Assembly (NCBI GenBank): GCA_044360305.1
Contig: JBIKKQ010000023.1
Span: 1-28,366, forward strand
Reading direction: 5' to 3'
Source of the DNA: QWPN01 sp044360305
GTDB lineage: Bacteria; Planctomycetota; Planctomycetia; Pirellulales; UBA1268
DNA: 28,366 nt
The translations under genes were made by a program, and so were the position numbers. Positions 23,131 to 28,366 of the stretch are shown one piece after another. The notes below the pieces were generated by a model. That model had not been told where the DNA came from. It ran no database searches and saw nothing but the letters and a program-made list of their open reading frames with translations. The number at the start of each line of letters is the position of its first letter. Positions within the stretch are counted from its first letter, which is position 1.

Positions 23131-24585
23131 CAGCACCGCGAGGGCGGTGTGGGCGAGTCGGCCCCCCGGGGCGGTCTCCGGGTCGGCGAAGAACCAACTG
23201 CCCGTCTCGTGGCCGATTCGCGCCTGCTGGGCGACGATCTGATCGCGGTTCTTCGCGTTCCACCGCGGCCAGGCCGGGTGGTCCCGTTGCAGGAGCGCCT
23301 GCGCGAGATAGAAGTTTTGGTAGATCGCCGCCGCCGCGGGGCCCGGCCGGGCGAGTTCGGCGAGGCCCCGGTCGATCGTGTCATGGTTCTGCCAGCCGGT
23401 GTACATCCGGCAGAGCAGGCCGATCGCCGACGTGCACGGCTTGGCCCGCGGCCCCTGGTAGCCGTAGGCCGCGCCGTTCTGCGACTGGACGCGGTCGAGA
23501 AACCGGCCGGCGCCGTCGATCGCCGTCCAGGGCACCTCGATGCCGCCGATCGCCGCGCTCTTGAGCGCCGCCACCTGCCAGGCGGTCACGGTGACGTCGC
23601 CCGCCTGTCCCGGCAGGTAACGCCAGCCGCCACCGTAGGAGTCCTGGGCCGCGACGGTGAACCGGACCGCGTCGCGAATCGGTCCGCTGAGCACGTCGTC
23701 CTGCGTCATGCAGTAGGCCTCGGCCAGGGCGAGCGTGGCCACGCCGTGGCCGTACATCGTCCCCTCGCCGAGGTCGCCGCCGCGCGGTGTGGGTCGCATC
23801 CGGCTGTCGAGGTAGGCGAGTCCCCTGGCGACCGTCTCCCGATACTGTCCCTCGACATGGGTGTGGCCGGCGCCGAGAAACGGGAGCAGGGCGATCCCGG
23901 TGCCCGCGGTCGTGCTCGCCACCGTGCCCGGATCCCGACAGCCGCCGTCGCAGCGGCAGCCGGAGAGGTCGAACCGCCACGACCCGTCCTCGGCCTGATG
24001 GGCGGCGAGCCAGGCGAGCCCGCGTTCCACCGCCGCCTCGCTGGCCGCCGAGCCCCCGCGACCGCGGACACCGGGGCCACGGCCCGTGGTCCGGCCGGCC
24101 CGGAGCGGGGCGCCGCCGGTGGCGCGTTGGGCTGCCGGCATCGGTTCCGACCGCACCAGGGAAGCAGGGACCGCCTTGATCGCCGTATCCGGCGCCGTGC
24201 GCACCTCCTCCGGCACGGGCTCGGCGGCCGGATCGGCAGGCGCCGGCTCGACGGGAGCGATGGTCGGGTCGCCGGCGAGGTCGGCGACCGGCAGTGACGG
24301 CAGCGGCTGGGGATCGGGGAGCGGCACGGCACTGGCCGCCATCTCGATCGCCACACCCGCGCCGTCGGCGTCGCCCGCCCCGGCCGAACCGAACTCCAGC
24401 CGGATCGGCCCCGGCCGCGGCGGCCGGTCGTGCCGGGGCACAAACAGGGCGAGAACGATCAGAACCACGAGGTGCGCCAGCGTGCTCGCGTACCCCGATC
24501 GCACCGCGCGGCTGGCGACGAGCCGCTCGATCCACGGCGCCGGGGCCGGTGGCGGGGCGCCGGGCATGGCGGTCGCTGCATCCAT
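23074..24585 (-). CDS. Membrane-anchored squalene-cyclase/prenyltransferase-repeat protein
   Basis: About 503 residues from ATG 24585. A longer frame reaches ATG 24735 (553 residues), but the short start puts the single membrane helix (YASTLAHLVVLIVLALFV) near residues 31-48, as in TonB-like anchors, and the longer N-terminus looks like random high-GC translation. A Pro/Ala-rich linker at about 55-180 follows, then alpha/alpha-barrel repeats like those of squalene-hopene cyclases: VERGLAWLAAHQAEDGSWRF, DSYGGGWRYLPGQAGDVTVT, and GAGRFLDRVQSQNGAAYGY. A CRCDGGCRDPG cluster sits near 210. The barrel probably lies outside the inner membrane, so it is not a classical hopene cyclase; no DxDD motif was seen. 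Such proteins are common in planctomycetes; function unknown. Confidence 0.83.
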   Translation of the reverse strand: MDAATAMPGAPPPAPAPWIERLVASRAVRSGYASTLAHLVVLIVLALFVPRHDRPPRPGPIRLEFGSAGAGDADGAGVAIEMAASAVPLPDPQPLPSLPVADLAGDPTIAPVEPAPADPAAEPVPEEVRTAPDTAIKAVPASLVRSEPMPAAQRATGGAPLRAGRTTGRGPGVRGRGGSAASEAAVERGLAWLAAHQAEDGSWRFDLSGCRCDGGCRDPGTVASTTAGTGIALLPFLGAGHTHVEGQYRETVARGLAYLDSRMRPTPRGGDLGEGTMYGHGVATLALAEAYCMTQDDVLSGPIRDAVRFTVAAQDSYGGGWRYLPGQAGDVTVTAWQVAALKSAAIGGIEVPWTAIDGAGRFLDRVQSQNGAAYGYQGPRAKPCTSAIGLLCRMYTGWQNHDTIDRGLAELARPGPAAAAIYQNFYLAQALLQRDHPAWPRWNAKNRDQIVAQQARIGHETGSWFFADPETAPGGRLAHTALAVLTLEVYYRMLPIYGPRAVE

Positions 24586-24836
24586 GACGTCGCTCTCGTC
24601 CCGTCCGTGGCGATCCGAGCGGCTGGCAGACCCTGCGGATCGGGCCGGCTCTGACGGCGCGGCCCGGCACATCGCCGCGGCGTTCGCCGCTCCCCCGGGG
24701 GAAATCGGCATTCCCCGCTGTTCGGCTGGAGCCATGGTGGCGTGCGGTGAGCGGCCGTCTTAGGATTCCGGCGTTCGTGTGCGGGCGTGCGTGATTGGTG
24801 CACGCCCCCCGCACGACACTTCGGCAACGAAAAGAT

Positions 24837-25931
24837 ATGAGGGCCAGACGGCGTCAATTTCTCGGCGTCACCGGTACCGGGATCGCCGGCCTCCCCTTGG
24901 CGGCGTCGGCGGACGCCGGTGCCGATGCCGCCCCCGGCACCGCGCAGGACTCCCCGGTCGTCCGCGGCCTGGTGGATTGCCAGAGCCACATGTTTTTCCC
25001 CGAGGTGATCGACGTCATGCGGCGCCGCAAGACGGAGCCGCTGGTGGTCGATCGGGACGGGGGCGCCGTGCTCACGATGGGGGACTGGGTGCGCAAGATC
25101 CCGGCCCACTACACCAGCGTCGCCGCTAAGCTGGAGTCGATGGATGCCAATGGCATCGAGATCACCCTGCTGAGCACCAACGACCCCGGCCCGGAATGGT
25201 TCGGCGCCGACGGGCCGGCGTTGGCGCAGGTGATCCACGATTCGCTGGCGGCCGTGATCGGGAAACATCCCGATCGATTTCGCGGTCTCTGCACGCTGCC
25301 GCTGCAGGACGAGAAGGCGGCCGGCGAGGAGCTCGACCGGTGCATCAAGAAGCTGGGGTTCGTCGGCATCCTGCTATACACGAATCTGGCCGGCGCCTGG
25401 TGCGACGAGCCGCAGTTTCGCTGGCTGTATGCCCGGGCCGAGGAGCTGGGTGTGCCCGTGCTTCTCCATCCGGCCAAGCCGGCGACCACCGAGCAGGTCA
25501 AGGGCTACGAACTGACCAGCACGCTGGGCAACATGTTCGAAAACACGATCGCCATGGCCCGGATCATCGCCAGCGGCCTGCTCGACCGGCACCCGGGGCT
25601 GAAACTCGTCTGCCCGCACCTCGGCGGCACGCTGCCCTTCATTGCCGGGCGGATGGATCATCAACTCCGCGTGCTCAAACGCGGCCCGCAGAACCTGGAG
25701 CGGAAGCCGAGCGAGTATCTGCGATCGATCCACATGGACATCGTCTCCCCGCTGCCGGAGGCGTTGCGGTTCGCGATCGACTTCAGCGGCCCGCGCCGGC
25801 TGCTGTTCTCCAGCGACCATCCCTGGGTGCAGCCCGGCGACATCCTCGAGCCGTTTCGCAGCCTGAACCTGCCCGTCGGGGACCAGCGTCGGATCCTGTG
25901 CGACAACGCCCGGGAACTGTTCCGCCTGTAA
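24837..25931 (+). CDS. Tat-exported amidohydrolase-family protein
   Basis: 364 residues. The start at ATG 24837 gives a twin-arginine signal (MRARRRQFLGVTGTGIAGLPLA, in part), so a folded, probably metal-bound enzyme is exported; a TTG at 24795 would only lengthen the N-terminus. It has the TIM-barrel amidohydrolase-2 (ACMSD-like) pattern: LVDCQSHMFFPE, then VPVLLHPAKP, LVCPHLGGTLPF and LLFSSDHPW. The first metal motif in this family is usually HxH; here it is Q49-S-H51, with the first His replaced by Gln. The other His and Asp ligands are in place. It could bind one metal differently or have changed activity. Divergent from the cyclase-repeat gene and convergent with nadB (34 bp). Confidence 0.85.
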   Translation: MRARRRQFLGVTGTGIAGLPLAASADAGADAAPGTAQDSPVVRGLVDCQSHMFFPEVIDVMRRRKTEPLVVDRDGGAVLTMGDWVRKIPAHYTSVAAKLESMDANGIEITLLSTNDPGPEWFGADGPALAQVIHDSLAAVIGKHPDRFRGLCTLPLQDEKAAGEELDRCIKKLGFVGILLYTNLAGAWCDEPQFRWLYARAEELGVPVLLHPAKPATTEQVKGYELTSTLGNMFENTIAMARIIASGLLDRHPGLKLVCPHLGGTLPFIAGRMDHQLRVLKRGPQNLERKPSEYLRSIHMDIVSPLPEALRFAIDFSGPRRLLFSSDHPWVQPGDILEPFRSLNLPVGDQRRILCDNARELFRL

Positions 25932-25965
25932 CGCACGCTGGTGAGGTGCGGTGGCCCGGCCGCGG

Positions 25966-27642
25966 TCAGCCCGTGCCGCTGCCGGCGACGGGCTGGAGGA
26001 TGGACTCCGGCCGGTCGCGGCGCCAGGCGATGTGGGCCCGCCAGGCGTCGTCGGTGGCGGGATGGTCGGAGCGGAAGTGGACGCCGCGGGTTTCGCGCCG
26101 GGCGAGGCCGCTGCGGATCATCAGCCGCGCCACCTCGAGCATGTTCTGCAGCTGCCAGCCCTGCGGATCGGCGAACTGCCGCGGCAGCACGTACCGGCAC
26201 CAGCCCTCGACCGTCTCCAGGGCTTCGGCGAGCGGCTCCTCAGACCGCTCGACGCCGACCTGCCGCCACATCAGCGCCCGGAGCGAGTTGCGGATGTCGG
26301 CGAGATCGAGCGTCCCCTGGGGGTCGCCCCCGGTGTCCGGCGTTCGCGGGAAGGCGATCGGCGGAACGCGAAACTCCTCGGCACCGCCGGCCGCGACCTG
26401 CACCGCCTCCGCGGAGGCGGCGGCCCCGGCCCGGCCGCCGTAGACCAGGCCCTCCAGCAGGCTGTTGCTCGCCAGCCGGTTGGCGCCGTGGAGGCCGCTG
26501 GAGGTGACCTCGCCCGCGGCGAACAGCCCCGGCAGCGTCGTCCGGCCTTCGGCGTCCACCGACACGCCGCCGATCATGTAATGGGCGCCGGGCCGGACGG
26601 GAATCCGGTCGCGGGCCAGGTCGAGGCCGAACTTCGCGCACACCGCGGCCATCCCCGGAAACTGCCGGCGGACCAGGTCCGCGTCGAGGTGCGAGAGATC
26701 GAGATACACGTTGGCATGGTGCGTGCGGTGCATGACCACCGTGATCGCCCGCGAGACCACGTCCCGCGGCGCCAGTTCGGCCCGGGAATCGAACTCGGGC
26801 ATGAACCGCCGGCCGTCGCGATCGACGAGGTGCGCGCCCGCCCCGCGGACCGCCTCCGTGATCAGGCTGCGCGAGCCGCCGGCGATGTAGAGCACCGTGG
26901 GGTGGAACTGCATGAACTCCATGTCGCGCAGCTCCGCACCCGCCCGCCAGGCCAGCGCCAGCCCGTCGCCGCTGACGCCGGGCGGGTTGGTCGATTCCCG
27001 GTACAGTTGGCCGGCGCCGCCGGTGGCGAGGATCGTGCGCCGCGCCCAGACGATCGTCTTGCCATGGGCCGGGTGCCAGACGACGGCTCCGCGGCAGGCG
27101 CCCTCGTGGGTCACGAGGTCGATGGTGAACGTGTCGGGCCAGACCTCGAGGTTGGCCAGCCCGCGGGTCCGCTCGATCACCGCCCGCATCACCTCGCGGC
27201 CGGTGGAGTCGCCGAGCGCGTGGACGATCCGCCGGTGGCTGTGCCCCCCTTCGCGGCCCAGTTCGAGGGCGCCGTTGCTGGCATCGAACCGCGTGCCCCA
27301 GGCGATCAGTTCCGCGATCCGCGTCGGGGCCTCGCGGACGACGGCATCGACGACGTCCGGATGGCAGAGCCCGCAGCCCGCAGTCAGCGTGTCGGCGACG
27401 TGGTTGTCGAACCGATCCTCGGGATCGACGACCCCGGCGATGCCTCCCTGGGCCCACTGGCTCGACGACCCCTGCAGGTCGTCCTTCGTCACCACGGTCA
27501 CGGCGAGCCGCGGATCGACCGCCAACGCCGCCCGCAGGCCGGCCAAGCCGCCCCCGAGGACGAGGACGTCGGTGAAGCAGTGCGGGATCCGCTTCGGACT
27601 GAAGGCCACGAGGTGCCGCGGGCCGACGAACGGCTGGCTCAT
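25966..27642 (-). CDS. nadB: L-aspartate oxidase
   Basis: 558 residues, close to the usual 530-550. It oxidises aspartate to iminoaspartate with FAD, the first step of NAD synthesis. The FAD-binding motif is DVLVLGGGLAGLRAAL near residue 26. It has SSQWAQGGIAGV, the active-site region GGHSHRRIVHALGDSTGREV, ILATGGAGQLYRESTNPPG, DGLALAWRAGAELRDMEF and MQFHPTVL, all matching NadB more than the succinate dehydrogenase flavoprotein. The C-terminal helical region is normal. ATG 27642 overlaps the stop of the upstream gene by 4 nt (ATGA), suggesting coupled translation. No nadA or nadC is in the window. Confidence 0.93.
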   Translation of the reverse strand: MSQPFVGPRHLVAFSPKRIPHCFTDVLVLGGGLAGLRAALAVDPRLAVTVVTKDDLQGSSSQWAQGGIAGVVDPEDRFDNHVADTLTAGCGLCHPDVVDAVVREAPTRIAELIAWGTRFDASNGALELGREGGHSHRRIVHALGDSTGREVMRAVIERTRGLANLEVWPDTFTIDLVTHEGACRGAVVWHPAHGKTIVWARRTILATGGAGQLYRESTNPPGVSGDGLALAWRAGAELRDMEFMQFHPTVLYIAGGSRSLITEAVRGAGAHLVDRDGRRFMPEFDSRAELAPRDVVSRAITVVMHRTHHANVYLDLSHLDADLVRRQFPGMAAVCAKFGLDLARDRIPVRPGAHYMIGGVSVDAEGRTTLPGLFAAGEVTSSGLHGANRLASNSLLEGLVYGGRAGAAASAEAVQVAAGGAEEFRVPPIAFPRTPDTGGDPQGTLDLADIRNSLRALMWRQVGVERSEEPLAEALETVEGWCRYVLPRQFADPQGWQLQNMLEVARLMIRSGLARRETRGVHFRSDHPATDDAWRAHIAWRRDRPESILQPVAGSGTG

Positions 27643-28366
27643 TGACCGTCGGTGCCCTGGAGATAGGCCTTGAGTTGCTCGCGGTATTCGCTCGGCGGCC
27701 GGCTGCGCCGTCCCTCCGTCTGGCCGCCGCGGGGATCGGCGGTCACCGCACGGGAACTGCGCACGCCATCGGGACGGAGGCCAAGGCTCTTTACGGCTCG
27801 CTCGAACTCAATGCGTTTCCGGGCGTCGCCGCTCCCCGCCTGCCGGCGCATCGACTCCCAGCGGTCGAGGAATTGCCGGGCCTGGTCCGGCGTCCAGCCA
27901 AGCTGGTCGAGGACGTCGGTCTGTCCGGCCTCGACGCTGTCCCGGAGGTGCTTGATGGCCAGATCGGTCGCGTTGCGGGCATCGGCCAATTCCTGATCGC
28001 CCCGCTCCACCTCGCGATGGACGCGTTCCGCCGACCCTGCGCCGGCTGCCGCCTGACCGGGATTGCCACCAACCTGTGCGTTTCCATTCTGCCCTGACGA
28101 CGAATCACCGCTGCCGGGTTCGCCGGACGCTGATGGAGCCGGTTGATCATCACCGGGTTGTCCCGCACCGGGTTGTCCCGAGCCTTGCTGTCCCGAGCCT
28201 TGCTGTCCCGAGCCTTGCTGTCCCGAGCCTTGCTGACCCGAGCCTTGCTGACCCGAACCTTGCTGACCCGAACCCTGCTGACCCGAACCCTGCTGACCCG
28301 AACCCTGCTGACCCGAACCCTGCTGACCCGAACCCTGCTGTCCCGAACCTTGCTGTCCCGAACCTT
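27639..28366 (-). CDS. GSGQQ-repeat protein, 5' end outside the window
   Basis: The frame is open from the right edge of the window (28366) to the stop at 27639-27641, so at least 242 residues. The visible N-terminal part is about a dozen GSGQQ pentapeptides (28182-28366), then a Pro/Gly/Ser-rich stretch (about 28010-28180). A C-terminal helical domain follows: LGWTPDQARQFLDRWESM, a segment with FERAVKSLGLRPDG, then SRPPSEYREQLKAYLQG. That C-terminal pattern is like large planctomycete hypothetical proteins with Gln-rich repeats. No catalytic motif is seen. A GTG at 28010 gives a 123-residue frame, but the open frame upstream is clearly coding. It overlaps nadB by 4 nt. Confidence 0.75.
   Translation of the reverse strand, partial: GSGQQGSGQQGSGQQGSGQQGSGQQGSGQQGSGQQGSGQQGSGQQGSGQQGSGQQGSGQQGSGQPGAGQPGDDQPAPSASGEPGSGDSSSGQNGNAQVGGNPGQAAAGAGSAERVHREVERGDQELADARNATDLAIKHLRDSVEAGQTDVLDQLGWTPDQARQFLDRWESMRRQAGSGDARKRIEFERAVKSLGLRPDGVRSSRAVTADPRGGQTEGRRSRPPSEYREQLKAYLQGTDGQ
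28182..28366. repeat. 15-bp tandem repeat coding (GSGQQ)n
   Basis: About 12 copies of a 15-bp unit (such as TCCCGAGCCTTGCTG), continuing past the window edge. Every difference I see between copies is synonymous in the minus-strand frame: GGA/GGT, GGC/GGT and CAA/CAG. There are no spacers, so it is not a CRISPR array. Confidence 0.85.

Noticed and set aside
28158..28366. Possible CRISPR-like array
   Set aside because: The units are contiguous 15-mers without spacers, in frame, and encode GSGQQ pentapeptides.

Overview
The window is about 70% GC and densely coded, with mostly single-copy housekeeping genes. It looks like a planctomycete chromosome. The main clues are a DUF1559-type pseudopilin with an N-terminal SLVELLVVIAII segment, a TonB-like membrane-anchored squalene-cyclase-repeat protein with a CRCDGGC motif, a secreted Gly/Asn-rich WVAREVYG protein, and a large GSGQQ-repeat protein coupled to nadB. 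The assignment is by family resemblance only; there is no rRNA in the window.

Layout. 48-2858: an RNase Z-like metallo-beta-lactamase protein, then a divergent pair of glycan genes (polysaccharide pyruvyl transferase, minus; family 25 glycosyltransferase, plus). 2954-4102: HemW-like radical SAM protein. 4103-4492: a convergent intergenic region filled by a tandem two-unit element that folds into paired hairpins. 4493-7509 (minus): three-subunit proton-translocating transhydrogenase pntAA-pntAB-pntB. 7790-8724: rplM-rpsI with a candidate promoter and terminator. 8969-11146: secreted Gly-rich protein (plus) convergent with a DUF1559 pseudopilin (minus), which has a consensus promoter and a Fur-box-like inverted repeat. 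11360-15695: tightly spaced ABC ATPase, ABC permease with a His-rich loop, and a membrane-anchored helical protein. 15717-18219 (minus): proB and a CNNM/CBS protein. 18444-20018: purF of the [4Fe-4S] type. 20025-22024 (minus): trmB, a FabZ-like dehydratase, a 32-residue basic protein and a small membrane protein.

22067-23130 is the most unusual stretch. A MntA/HepT-type nucleotidyltransferase-HEPN toxin-antitoxin module, with an intact antitoxin and a toxin broken by an internal deletion, lies between two copies of the 3' end of the neighbouring squalene-cyclase-repeat gene. The outer copy is a 19-codon relic that differs mainly at synonymous sites. This looks like insertion of a module that brings its own replacement gene end, or recombination between homologues.

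24837-28366: a Tat-exported amidohydrolase-like protein with an altered metal motif, convergent with nadB, which overlaps by 4 nt the end of a GSGQQ-repeat protein that runs off the window. Apart from the two repeat systems and the toxin-antitoxin scar, the region reads as ordinary core chromosome. I found no tRNA, rRNA, CRISPR array, transposase or phage gene.
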